Positions 47,363 to 55,589 of a stretch of DNA of 64,000 nucleotides are shown here, piece by piece. A program made the translations under genes and the position numbers. Source of the DNA: Pseudomonadota bacterium (GTDB lineage Bacteria > Pseudomonadota > Gammaproteobacteria > Burkholderiales > Burkholderiaceae_C); assembly GCA_029779845.1 (NCBI GenBank), contig JAKOZT010000035.1, forward strand, positions 1 through 64,000, written 5' to 3'. The first letter of the stretch is position 1, and each line of letters opens with the position of its first letter. The notes under the pieces were generated by a model. That model was not told where the DNA came from and ran no database searches. It worked only from the letters and a program-made list of their open reading frames with translations.

Positions 47363-48139
47363 GCAGCTCGTCGCCACCGCTTCCTTGGTGCGCGAAAGCG
47401 TCACGCTCTGCCCGGCCGCCGTGCGCAGCGACAGCGTCGCGCCGTCTTCGAACACCACCTGCGTGAAGCGCACGGTGGCCTGGCCTTCGACGGTCAGCGC
47501 GGCGATGGTCGGGTTCTTGATGCCGTCGACGCCGAAGCCGGCCAGCGTACCGACCACGCGCACCGGCGTGATGCCGGGCGAAACGTCGCATCCGCCCGCC
47601 AGCGTGGTCGAGTTGTTGTCGATCGAATCGTTGGCCGAGCCGCCGACGTTGTTGTCGAACTTCAAGCGCAGCGTGTTGGCCTCGTTGACCCAGATGCCTT
47701 CGGTGAGGCGTACGTCGATGCGGTCGTTGATGAACGCGCGCGTGGCCGAGGCGCCGCCCAGCGACGCTTCGAGCCGGCGCAGATCGGTGAAGCGGCCGTC
47801 CACGCACAGCTGCCCGGTTTGCGTGACCGTCATGCGCAGCCGGCCGTTGTCGAGCGTGCCGCTGAGCGGCAGGTTGCCGTCGGCATCGACGGCGCCGGCG
47901 CAGGCGCCGCCCGGATTGAGCAGCAGCCCGTTCGCGGTGAGCTTCGATTCGTACAGATACTGCGCGGGGTTCAGGCCGACGAAGGTGACGGTGGCGTTGC
48001 TGCCCGCCGTCTGGTCGAGCCACTGGCCGGCGAGCGGCGTCACCACCGCCAGCAGCAGCGCCTCGCCGCCGCAGGCCGCCAGCGCGGCGGCGCCGATGCC
48101 GAGGCAGAGCCTCGCGCGCGGAGTCTTGAGTGAATCCAT
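47357..48139 (-). CDS. Predicted lipoprotein of unknown function
   Basis: This 260-residue protein has a lipoprotein signal with lipobox LAACGG (Cys near residue 23), then a mostly beta-rich domain (YLYESKLTANGLLLNPGG, SIDNNSTTLAGGCDV). No characterised family is recognised. AGGAGGCCGGC precedes the ATG at 48137-48139. The three non-lipobox cysteines could form an extracytoplasmic disulfide. It is isolated: convergent with the protease gene and 99 bp from the aldehyde dehydrogenase end. Confidence 0.65.
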   Translation of the reverse strand: MDSLKTPRARLCLGIGAAALAACGGEALLLAVVTPLAGQWLDQTAGSNATVTFVGLNPAQYLYESKLTANGLLLNPGGACAGAVDADGNLPLSGTLDNGRLRMTVTQTGQLCVDGRFTDLRRLEASLGGASATRAFINDRIDVRLTEGIWVNEANTLRLKFDNNVGGSANDSIDNNSTTLAGGCDVSPGITPVRVVGTLAGFGVDGIKNPTIAALTVEGQATVRFTQVVFEDGATLSLRTAAGQSVTLSRTKEAVATSCP

Positions 48140-48238
48140 GCCGGCCTCCTCTCGAAAACGAGAGGCGATCTTCGATCCGGCGCGAGCGGGCCGCAACGCC
48201 GTCCCCACCTTCACGCTAGGGACACCGTCCCCCTCGAA

Positions 48239-49696
48239 TCAGCCGTGCAGGATCGCGACGGTCTTCAGCGCCGAGAAGCCATACAGCGCCTCGAAGCCCT
48301 TCTCGCGCCCGTGCCCCGAGGCGCCGACGCCGCCGAAGGGCAGCTCGACGCCGCCGCCGGCGCCGTAGTTGTTGACGAACACCTGCCCGCAGCGCAGCGC
48401 GCGCGCCATGCGCAGCGCGCGCGAGCCGTCGCGCGTCCACACGCCGGCCACTAGGCCGTAGGGCGTGCCGTTGGCGATGCGGATCGCGTCGGCTTCGTCG
48501 TCGAAGGCGATCGCCACCTGCACCGGGCCGAAGATCTCCTCCTGCGCGAGCGCATGGTCGGGCGTGACGCCGGCCAGCAGCGTCGGCCGCGCGTAGAAGC
48601 CGCCGGCCGGCGCATCGGCGACGATCTCGCCCTGCGCGGCGATCGCGAGGCCGCCGTCGCGCGCCAGATCCAGGTAGCGCGAGACGATGCCGTGCTGGCG
48701 CTGCGAGATCAGCGGCCCGAGGTCGAGGTCGGCCAGCGCCGGGCCGGCCTTCAGCGCGCGCACGCGCTGCGCGAGGCGCTGCACCACCTCGTCGAAGCGG
48801 CTGCGCTCGACCAGGATGCGCGAGCCGGCCGAGCAGGTCTGGCCGGCGTTCTGGATGCCGGCGTTGACGAGGTACGGCAGCGCGGCGTCGAGGTCGGCAT
48901 CGGCAAAGACGATCTGCGGGCTCTTGCCGCCGAGTTCCAGCGTCACCGGCACGGTGTTGCGCGCCGCGGCGGCCTGCACCAGCCGCCCGGTGGCCACCGA
49001 GCCGGTGAACGACAGATGCTGCACGCCGGGGTGCGCGCTCAGCGCCGCGCCGGCCTCCTCGCCCAGGCCGGGCACGATGTTCAGCGCGCCGGCGGGCAGG
49101 CCGCAGTCGTCGGCGATGCGGCCTATCGCCAGCGCCGTCAGGCAGGCTTCCTCGGCCGGCTTGAGCACGCAGGCGTTGCCCATCGCCAGCGCCGCGCCGA
49201 CGCTGCGGCCGATGATCTGCATCGGGTAGTTCCAGGGCACCACGTGGCCGGTCACGCCGTGCGGCTCGCGCCAGGTCAGCGCGGTGTAGCCGTTCAGATA
49301 GGGAATCGTCTCGCCGCCGATCTTGTCGGCCGCGCCGCCGTAGAACTCCAGGTAGCGCGCCAGCGCGAGCGCATCGGCGCGGCCCTGCCTGAGCGGCTTG
49401 CCGACGTCCAGCGCTTCGAGCCGCGCCAGTTCGTCCGCCCGCTCCAGCACCTTGCGGCCCATCGCCATCAGCGCCCGGCCGCGTTCGGCGGCCGTCAGGC
49501 GGCCCCACTCGCCGTCGCGCGCGGCCTGCGCGGCGCGCACCGCGGCGTCCACTTCGTCGGCGCTGCCGCGCGCGATCTCGGCGAGCGCGCTGCCGTCGGA
49601 AGGATTCAGCAGCGGCAGGCGCTGCCCCGAGGCCGCATCGCGCCAGCGGCCGCCGATGAAGGTCTGGTGAGTGACGAACGGAACGCGCTCGGCCAT
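48239..49696 (-). CDS. NAD(P)-dependent aldehyde dehydrogenase
   Basis: This 485-residue aldehyde dehydrogenase has VPWNYPMQIIGRSVGAALA near residue 150, FTGSVATGRLV near residue 226, the catalytic Glu in LELGGKSPQ near 254 and the catalytic Cys288 in GQTCSAGSRI. The closest named groups are betaine-, amino- and phenylacetaldehyde-type dehydrogenases; the substrate cannot be fixed. It is divergent from the peptide-uptake operon. A GGAGA precedes the ATG at 49694-49696. The gap contains TATGAT (rc of 49724-49729) as a plausible -10. It may oxidise an aldehyde from amine breakdown, in keeping with the nearby amidase and decarboxylase. Confidence 0.9.
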   Translation of the reverse strand: MAERVPFVTHQTFIGGRWRDAASGQRLPLLNPSDGSALAEIARGSADEVDAAVRAAQAARDGEWGRLTAAERGRALMAMGRKVLERADELARLEALDVGKPLRQGRADALALARYLEFYGGAADKIGGETIPYLNGYTALTWREPHGVTGHVVPWNYPMQIIGRSVGAALAMGNACVLKPAEEACLTALAIGRIADDCGLPAGALNIVPGLGEEAGAALSAHPGVQHLSFTGSVATGRLVQAAAARNTVPVTLELGGKSPQIVFADADLDAALPYLVNAGIQNAGQTCSAGSRILVERSRFDEVVQRLAQRVRALKAGPALADLDLGPLISQRQHGIVSRYLDLARDGGLAIAAQGEIVADAPAGGFYARPTLLAGVTPDHALAQEEIFGPVQVAIAFDDEADAIRIANGTPYGLVAGVWTRDGSRALRMARALRCGQVFVNNYGAGGGVELPFGGVGASGHGREKGFEALYGFSALKTVAILHG

Positions 49697-49756
49697 CGCC
49701 GGTCTCCAAGGTGTTTTCGGCCATCATAGGCAGACGACCACCCGCGGGGAACCGCC

Positions 49757-50719
49757 ATCGCCCTCTTCCTGCTCAAGCGCTTCGCGAGCTTCGTGCTGAC
49801 GCTGGCCGTGGCCTCGGCGCTGGTGTTCGCGGTGCTGGGCCTGCTGCCCGGCAACGTGGCGCAGGTGATGCTCGGCGAGAGCGCCACGCCCGAGGCGGTG
49901 GCCGCGCTCGAACACCAGCTCGGCCTCGACCGGCCCGCGCTGGTGCGCTACGCCGACTGGCTGCGCGGCCTGGCCACCTTCGACCTCGGCACCAGCCACG
50001 CCTACGACGCGCCCATCGCCGAGCTGATCGCCGAGCGCCTCGTGGTCACCGTGCCGCTGGCGCTGCTGGCGATGGCGCTGACGGTGGTGCTCGCGCTCGC
50101 CGCGGGCGTCTACGCCGCGTCGCGCCACAACCGCGCCGGCGATCTCGCGGTGATGGCGGCGAGCCAGCTCGGCATCGCGCTGCCGAGCTTCTGGTCCGGC
50201 ATCCTGCTGGCGATGCTGTTCGCGGTGACGCTGCCGTGGTTCCCCTCCGGCGGCTTCGCCGGCTGGCACGAGGACGAAGGCGGCGGGCTGTGGGAGGGCC
50301 TGCGCTCGCTGGTGCTGCCGGCGGTGGCTCTCGCGGTGGTGCAGGCGGCGATCCTGGCACGCTTCACGCGCTCGGCGGTGCTCGACGTGCTGCGCGAGGA
50401 CTTCGTGCGCACCGCGCGCGCCAAGGGCCTGACGCGCCGCGCCGTGCTGTGGGGCCACGTGCTGCGCAACGCGATGGTGCCGGTGCTGACGGTGATGGGC
50501 CTGCAGTTCGCCAACCTCATCACCGGCACGGTGGTGATCGAGAACGTGTTCTCGCTGCCCGGCCTCGGCCGGCTGGTCTTCCAGGCGATCGGCAACCGCG
50601 ACCTGCCGCTGGTGCAGGCGCTGGTGATGCTGATCGCCGCGGCGGTGGTGACGATCAACTTCGTGGTCGACGTGCTGTACGCGGTGATCGACCCGCGATT
50701 GAAGCTCGCCGGGCGATGA
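49757..50719 (+). CDS. dppB: Dipeptide-type ABC transporter permease (DppB-like), probable ATC start
   Basis: This permease has six helices and the EAA loop (EDFVRTARAKGLTRRAVLWGHVLRNA). It belongs to the DppB/OppB class of peptide/nickel importers. The only ATG/GTG/TTG candidate at the front is GTG at 49793, which would remove the conserved LFLLKRFASFV that opens this family. The frame is open upstream to 49727 and contains an ATC at 49757 preceded by GGGGA 6 nt earlier, so I place the start there; GTG 49793 remains possible. It forms an inner-membrane pair with the next gene, whose ATG overlaps the stop. Confidence 0.85.
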   Translation: MALFLLKRFASFVLTLAVASALVFAVLGLLPGNVAQVMLGESATPEAVAALEHQLGLDRPALVRYADWLRGLATFDLGTSHAYDAPIAELIAERLVVTVPLALLAMALTVVLALAAGVYAASRHNRAGDLAVMAASQLGIALPSFWSGILLAMLFAVTLPWFPSGGFAGWHEDEGGGLWEGLRSLVLPAVALAVVQAAILARFTRSAVLDVLREDFVRTARAKGLTRRAVLWGHVLRNAMVPVLTVMGLQFANLITGTVVIENVFSLPGLGRLVFQAIGNRDLPLVQALVMLIAAAVVTINFVVDVLYAVIDPRLKLAGR

Positions 50720-51549
50720 ATTTCCCGAGCCGTGCCCTGAAGCACAAGAGCTTCGTCGCCGGCGGCGTGCTGGTGGCGCTGCTGCTGGCGCTGGCGCTGC
50801 TGTCCTTCGTCTGGACGCCGTACCCGGCCGCCGAGATCGACGTTCCGAACAAGCTGCAGCCGCCCTCGGCCGCACACTGGCTGGGCACCGACAGCCTGGG
50901 GCGCGACATCGCCTCGCAGCTGATCGTCGGCGCGCGCGCCTCGATCGCCGTCGGGCTGATCGCGGTGGGCATCGGCATCGCCGGCGGCGTGGCGCTCGGG
51001 CTGCTCGCCGCGGCGCGGCGCGGCTGGGTGGAAGAAGCGGTGATGCGGCTGGCCGATTTCGGCTTGGCGTTTCCCGCGCTGCTGACCGCGATCATGCTCG
51101 GCGCGATCTACGGTCCCGGCCTCGTCACCGCGATCGTCGCGATCGGCCTGTTCAACATCCCCGAGTTCGCGCGCATCACGCGCGCCTCGGCCAACACGGT
51201 GTGGTCGCGCGAGTTCGTGCTGGCCGCGCGCGCCTGCGGCAAGGGGCGGCTGCGCACCACGCTGGAGCACGTGCTGCCCAACATCGCCTCGGTGCTGATC
51301 GTGCAGGCGACGATCCGCTTCGCGATCGCCATCCTCGCCGAGGCGAGCCTGTCCTATCTCGGCCTGGGCGCGCAGCCGCCGCTGCCGAGCTGGGGGCGCA
51401 TGTTGAGCGAAGGCCAGTCGATGATGTACCAGGCACCGCTGCTGGCGGTGTGGCCGGGGCTGGCGATCGTGCTGTCGGTGCTGGGGCTGAACCTGATGGG
51501 CGACGGGCTGCGCGATCTGCTCGACCCGAAGCTGGCGAGATCGCGATGA
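50716..51549 (+). CDS. dppC: Dipeptide-type ABC transporter permease (DppC-like)
   Basis: This 277-residue permease is typical of DppC/OppC. It has a cytosolic start and first helix (residues 14-33), the HWLGTDSLGRDIASQLIVGAR signature near residue 58, and the EAA loop REFVLAARACGKGRLRTTLEHVLPN. It works with DppB as the translocation channel for peptides or similar solutes. Its stop overlaps the start of the ATP-binding gene (ATGA). Confidence 0.93.
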   Translation: MNFPSRALKHKSFVAGGVLVALLLALALLSFVWTPYPAAEIDVPNKLQPPSAAHWLGTDSLGRDIASQLIVGARASIAVGLIAVGIGIAGGVALGLLAAARRGWVEEAVMRLADFGLAFPALLTAIMLGAIYGPGLVTAIVAIGLFNIPEFARITRASANTVWSREFVLAARACGKGRLRTTLEHVLPNIASVLIVQATIRFAIAILAEASLSYLGLGAQPPLPSWGRMLSEGQSMMYQAPLLAVWPGLAIVLSVLGLNLMGDGLRDLLDPKLARSR

Positions 51550-52523
51550 ACACGCCGCTGCTCGAAGTGCAGGATCTGCGCGTGCTGCTGCCCACGGCGC
51601 ACGGCCCGGTGGCGGCGCTGCGCGGCGTGTCGTTTGTGATGGCGCGCGGCGAGAAGCTCGGGCTGATCGGCGAAAGCGGCTGCGGCAAGTCGCTCACCGC
51701 GCTGGCGATCATGGGGCTGCTGCCGGAAGGCGCGCAGGTGCAAGGCAGCATCCGGCTGCTCGGGCAGGAGCTGGTGGGCCTCGCCGACGACACCATGGCT
51801 CGCCTGCGCGGCGACCGCGTCGCGATGGTGTTCCAGGAGCCGATGACGGCGCTGAACCCGCTGCACACCATCGGCCATCAAGTGGCCGAACCCTTGCGGC
51901 TGCATCGCGGCCTGGATCGCCGCGCCGCGCGCGCCGAGGCGCTGCGCCTGCTCGAATGCGTACAGCTGCCGAACGCCGCGCAGCGCCTCGACGCGCATCC
52001 GCATCAGCTCAGCGGCGGGCAGCGCCAGCGCGTGATGATCGCGATGGCGCTGGCCTGCGGCCCCGAGCTGCTGATCGCCGACGAGCCGACCACCGCACTC
52101 GACGCGAGCCTGCAGCACGAGGTGCTGATGCTGATCGACGAGCTGGTGCGCGGCAGCGGCATGGGACTGCTCTTGATCAGCCACGACCTCGGCGTGATGG
52201 CGCGCCACGTGCAGCGCGTGATGGTGATGTACGCCGGCACGGTGGTGGAAGACGGCCCTGCCGCCGCGCTGTTCGCGCGCCGCGCCCATCCCTACACGCG
52301 CGGGCTGTATGCGGCGCGGCCGCGGCTGGGCGCGGGGCGCGGCGCGCTGCTGCCGACGATTCCCGGCCGCGTGCCGGCGCTGGCCGACATCGGCACGGGC
52401 TGCGCCTTCGCCGAGCGCTGCGCCTTGGCGATCGCCGCATGCCGGCAAGCGCCGCCGCCACCGGTGACGGTCGGCCCGGCACACCATGCACGCTGCATCC
52501 GCACCGGGGAGGCCTTGCCATGA
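51546..52523 (+). CDS. dppD: Peptide ABC transporter ATP-binding subunit (DppD-like)
   Basis: This 325-residue protein carries Walker A GESGCGKS near residue 42, ABC signature LSGGQRQRV near residue 157 and Walker B LLIADEPTTALD. A C-terminal CxxRCxxA-type extension (GCAFAERCALAIAAC) is typical of OppD/DppD, where it may hold an iron-sulfur cluster or shape the tail. It hydrolyses ATP with DppF to drive uptake. The following pcm gene starts in the stop codon. Confidence 0.93.
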   Translation: MNTPLLEVQDLRVLLPTAHGPVAALRGVSFVMARGEKLGLIGESGCGKSLTALAIMGLLPEGAQVQGSIRLLGQELVGLADDTMARLRGDRVAMVFQEPMTALNPLHTIGHQVAEPLRLHRGLDRRAARAEALRLLECVQLPNAAQRLDAHPHQLSGGQRQRVMIAMALACGPELLIADEPTTALDASLQHEVLMLIDELVRGSGMGLLLISHDLGVMARHVQRVMVMYAGTVVEDGPAAALFARRAHPYTRGLYAARPRLGAGRGALLPTIPGRVPALADIGTGCAFAERCALAIAACRQAPPPPVTVGPAHHARCIRTGEALP

Positions 52524-53185
52524 GCGACGAAGCCGCATTCGCACGCCGCCGCCACGAGATGGTTCGCTCGCAGATCGAAGCGCGCGGCATGCACGATGCG
52601 CGCGTGCTGGCCGCGATGCGCGCCGTGCCGCGCGAGCGCTTCGTGCAGCGCGGCTGGGAGAGCGAAGCGTACGACGACCACCCGCTGCCCATCGCCGCCG
52701 GCCAGACCATCTCGCAGCCCTACATCGTCGCGTTCATGAGCGAGGCCTTGCAGCTGCGCGGCGATGAGCGCGTGCTCGAGATCGGCAGCGGCTCGGGCTA
52801 CGCCGCCGCGGTGCTGGGCCGGCTGGCGAAGGAGGTGCACACGGTCGAGCACCACGCCGTGCTGGCCGAAGGCGCACGCGCCGCGCTCGCGGCGCTGGGC
52901 ATCGCCAACGTGCAGGTGCACCACGCCGACGGCACGCTCGGCTGGCCGGCCGCCGCACCCTACGACGCCATCGTCGTCACCGCCGCGGGACCGCAGGTGC
53001 CGCCCGCCTTGATGGAACAGCTCGCGCCCGGCGGCCGCCTGGTGATGCCGATCGGCGAGCGCGACGGCGCGCAGTGGCTGGTGCGGCTGACGCGCCGCAG
53101 CGAGCAGCACACCGGGCGCGAGGAACTGATGGGCGTGCGCTTCGTGCCGCTGACCGGCGCGCAGGGCTGGCCGGAGAAACGATGA
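52520..53185 (+). CDS. pcm: Protein-L-isoaspartate O-methyltransferase
   Basis: This 221-residue protein has HPLPIAAGQTISQPYIVAFM near residue 54 (the PCMT active-site loop) and the AdoMet-binding VLEIGSGSGYAAAVL near residue 87. It methylates isoaspartyl carboxyl groups so that damaged residues return to Asp, usually in the cytoplasm. It is unusual in sitting between dppD and dppF with 4-base overlaps on both sides (ATGA), clearly as part of the ABC operon. This may point to isoaspartyl-containing peptide as substrate, or simply to insertion. Confidence 0.92.
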   Translation: MSDEAAFARRRHEMVRSQIEARGMHDARVLAAMRAVPRERFVQRGWESEAYDDHPLPIAAGQTISQPYIVAFMSEALQLRGDERVLEIGSGSGYAAAVLGRLAKEVHTVEHHAVLAEGARAALAALGIANVQVHHADGTLGWPAAAPYDAIVVTAAGPQVPPALMEQLAPGGRLVMPIGERDGAQWLVRLTRRSEQHTGREELMGVRFVPLTGAQGWPEKR

Positions 53186-54018
53186 CGACAGCGCCGCTGC
53201 TCGCGCTGCACCAGGTCTCGCGCCGCTACACGCTGCCGCGCGAGCGCCTGTTCGCCGCCGCGCCGCACGTAGCCGCGCTGCAATCCGTCAGCCTCGAACT
53301 GCACGCCGGCCGCAGCCTCGGCGTGGTGGGCGAATCGGGCTCGGGCAAGTCGACGCTGGCGCGCATCGCGATGGCGCTGGAGGCGCCGAGCAGCGGCCGC
53401 GTCGAGTTCATGGGGCGCGATCTGAACGCGCTGGGCGAATCCGAGCTGCGCGAAGCGCGGCGCGATTTCCAGATGGTGTTCCAGGACCCCTACGGCTCGC
53501 TGGACCCGCGCCAGCGCGTCGCCCGCATCGTCGCCGAGCCGCTGTGGCAAGGCAGCGGCGCGCAGCGCGAGCGCGCGGTGGCCGAGATGCTCGAAGCGGT
53601 GGGCCTGCGCGCGAGCGACGCGGCGAAGTACCCGCACGAGTTCTCCGGCGGCCAGCGCCAGCGCATCGCGATCGCGCGCGCGCTGGTGACGCGGCCCAGG
53701 CTCATCGTCGCCGACGAGCCGGTCAGCGCGCTCGACGTCTCGGTGCAGGCCCAGGTGCTCAACCTGCTGGTCGAGCTGCAGCGGCGCTACGGCGTGACCT
53801 ACCTGCTGATCAGCCACGATCTCGCGGTGGTCGACCACGTCTGCGACGAGGTGCTGGTGATGCAGCACGGCCGCGTCGTCGAACGCGGCGAGACGACCAC
53901 CGTGTTCGCCGATCCGCAGCACCCCTGCACGCGCTCGCTGATCGCCGCGCACGAGGGCGAAACCGCCCCCGCCTCCGCTACAGTGGCGGCGGCGTCCGAC
54001 AGCTCCCGTTCGGGCTGA
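53182..54018 (+). CDS. dppF: Peptide ABC transporter ATP-binding subunit (DppF-like)
   Basis: This 278-residue partner ATPase has Walker A GESGSGKS near residue 52, ABC signature FSGGQRQRI near residue 155 and Walker B LIVADEPVSALD. The final residues SSRSG and the stop codon come from a dispersed palindromic repeat (54005-54077), so the natural C-terminus was probably a little different. It starts 4 bases inside the end of pcm. Confidence 0.92.
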   Translation: MTTAPLLALHQVSRRYTLPRERLFAAAPHVAALQSVSLELHAGRSLGVVGESGSGKSTLARIAMALEAPSSGRVEFMGRDLNALGESELREARRDFQMVFQDPYGSLDPRQRVARIVAEPLWQGSGAQRERAVAEMLEAVGLRASDAAKYPHEFSGGQRQRIAIARALVTRPRLIVADEPVSALDVSVQAQVLNLLVELQRRYGVTYLLISHDLAVVDHVCDEVLVMQHGRVVERGETTTVFADPQHPCTRSLIAAHEGETAPASATVAAASDSSRSG

Positions 54019-54077
54019 GCCTGTCGAAGCCCCGTCGCGCTCCTCGGGCGCCCTTCGACAAGCTCAGGGCGAACGGG
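54005..54077. repeat. REP-like palindromic repeat (CCGTTCGGGCTGAGCCTGTC type)
   Basis: Two inverted arms, 54006-54030 (CCGTTCGGGCTGAGC.. CTGTCGAAG) and 54053-54077 (CTTCGACAAGCTCAGGGC.. GAACGGG), flank a short GC-rich loop. Similar sequences are scattered across many proteobacterial genomes as intergenic palindromes. The left arm overlaps the dppF stop. Between operon genes it may stabilise or attenuate the mRNA. Confidence 0.75.
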
Positions 54078-54104
54078 CTTGTTCACACCTTCCCAGGAGC
54101 CTCG

Positions 54105-55589
54105 ATGAAACGTCTGCCCCGCCTGCTCGCCGCCGCACTGCTCGCCGCGCTGGCCGCGAGCGCCGCCGCGCAAGCCCGCAAGGACAGCGTCGTGCTCGGC
54201 ATGACGCTCGAACCCGCGCCCGGCCTCGACCCGACGATGGCCTCGGCGACCTCGATCGCCGAGGTCGTTCACCTCGGCGTGCTGGAGGGCCTGACGAAGA
54301 TCTCCATGGACGGTTCGGTCAGCCCTCTGCTGGCCGAGAGCTGGAGCGTCGACCCGGACGGCAAGGTCTACACCTTCCGCCTGCGCCGCGGCGTGAAGTT
54401 CCACGACGGCGAAGCGCTCGACGCCGGCGACGTGAAGTTCAGCTTCGAGCGCGCGAAAGCCGAAGGCTCGACCAACAAGGCCAAGAAGTCGGTGTTCGAC
54501 AACATCAGCCGCATCGAGACGCCCGATGCGCACACGGTGATCCTGGTGCTGAGCCAGGCCGACGGCAACTTCCTGTTCCGCATGGGCGAAGCGACCGCGG
54601 CGATCCTCGACCCCAAGAGCGCGGCGACCGTCGCGAGCAAGCCGATCGGCACCGGTCCCTTCCGGTTCGAGGACTGGAAGAAGGGCAGCTCCATCACCCT
54701 CGTGAAGAACCCCGACTACCGCAACGCGGCGGCGGTGAAGATGAAGAAGGTCACCTTCCGCTTCATCAGCGACCCGGCCGCGCAGGTGGCCGCGCTGCTG
54801 GCCGGCGACATCGACGGCATGCCGCGCTTCGGCGCGCCGCAGAACCTGGCGCAGTTCCAGAGCGACAAGCGCTTCACGGTGGCCACCGGCGGCACCGAGG
54901 GCAAGACCCTCGTCGCGATCAACAACAGGCGCAAGCCTTTCGACGATGTGCGCGTACGCCGCGCGATCGCCGCCGCGATCGACCGCAAGGCGGTCATCGA
55001 CGGTGCGATGGAAGGCTACGGCGCGCCCATCGGCAGCCACCTCGTGCCCAGCGACGCCGGCTACGTCGACCTCACCGGCATGAGCCCGCACGACCCCGAG
55101 AAGGCGAAGCGCCTGCTCAGGGAAGCCGGCGTCGCGCTGCCGCTGAACGTGACGCTGACGCTGCCGCCGCCGCAGTACGCGCGCAAGGGCGGCGAGATCG
55201 TCGCGGCGCAGCTGGCCAAGGTGGGCATCGTCGCGAAGATCGAGAACGTCGAGTGGGCGCAGTGGCTCTCGGGCGCCTTCAAGGGCAGCTACGACCTGAC
55301 CATCATCAGCCACGTCGAGCCGCTGGACTTCGACCGCTACGCCGACCCGGCCTACTACTGGGGCTACGACAGCAAGGCCTTCCGCGAGCTGCTGGCGAAG
55401 TACAACGCCAGCACCGATGCCAAGGCGCGGCTGAAAGTCGTCGGCGACATCCAGCGGCGCCTCGCCGAAGACCAGGTGAACGCCTGGCTGTTCCAGCTGC
55501 CGCAGTTCGCGGTGGCGCGCAAGCCGCTGAAGGGCTTGTGGAGCAGCTCGCCGATCTTCGCCAACGACCTCGCGGCGCTGAGCTGGTGA
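54105..55589 (+). CDS. ABC transporter periplasmic peptide-binding protein (DppA-like)
   Basis: This 494-residue family-5 solute-binding protein has a signal peptide ending AASAAAQ. Motifs are LAESWSVDPDGKVYTFRLRRGVKFHDG near residue 72 and VRRAIAAAIDRKAVIDGAMEG near residue 285. It captures peptides or other solutes in the periplasm and hands them to DppBCDF. Unlike the other genes of this operon it comes after the ATPases. CCAGGAG lies 6-7 nt before the ATG at 54105. The repeat and an 86-bp gap separate it from dppF, allowing different expression. Confidence 0.92.
   Translation: MKRLPRLLAAALLAALAASAAAQARKDSVVLGMTLEPAPGLDPTMASATSIAEVVHLGVLEGLTKISMDGSVSPLLAESWSVDPDGKVYTFRLRRGVKFHDGEALDAGDVKFSFERAKAEGSTNKAKKSVFDNISRIETPDAHTVILVLSQADGNFLFRMGEATAAILDPKSAATVASKPIGTGPFRFEDWKKGSSITLVKNPDYRNAAAVKMKKVTFRFISDPAAQVAALLAGDIDGMPRFGAPQNLAQFQSDKRFTVATGGTEGKTLVAINNRRKPFDDVRVRRAIAAAIDRKAVIDGAMEGYGAPIGSHLVPSDAGYVDLTGMSPHDPEKAKRLLREAGVALPLNVTLTLPPPQYARKGGEIVAAQLAKVGIVAKIENVEWAQWLSGAFKGSYDLTIISHVEPLDFDRYADPAYYWGYDSKAFRELLAKYNASTDAKARLKVVGDIQRRLAEDQVNAWLFQLPQFAVARKPLKGLWSSSPIFANDLAALSW

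Noticed and set aside
51546-54018. Nickel or oligopeptide specificity of the ABC transporter
   Set aside because: ATPase and permease sequences do not distinguish dipeptide, oligopeptide, nickel or opine uptake; no His-rich or metal motif is visible in the binding protein.
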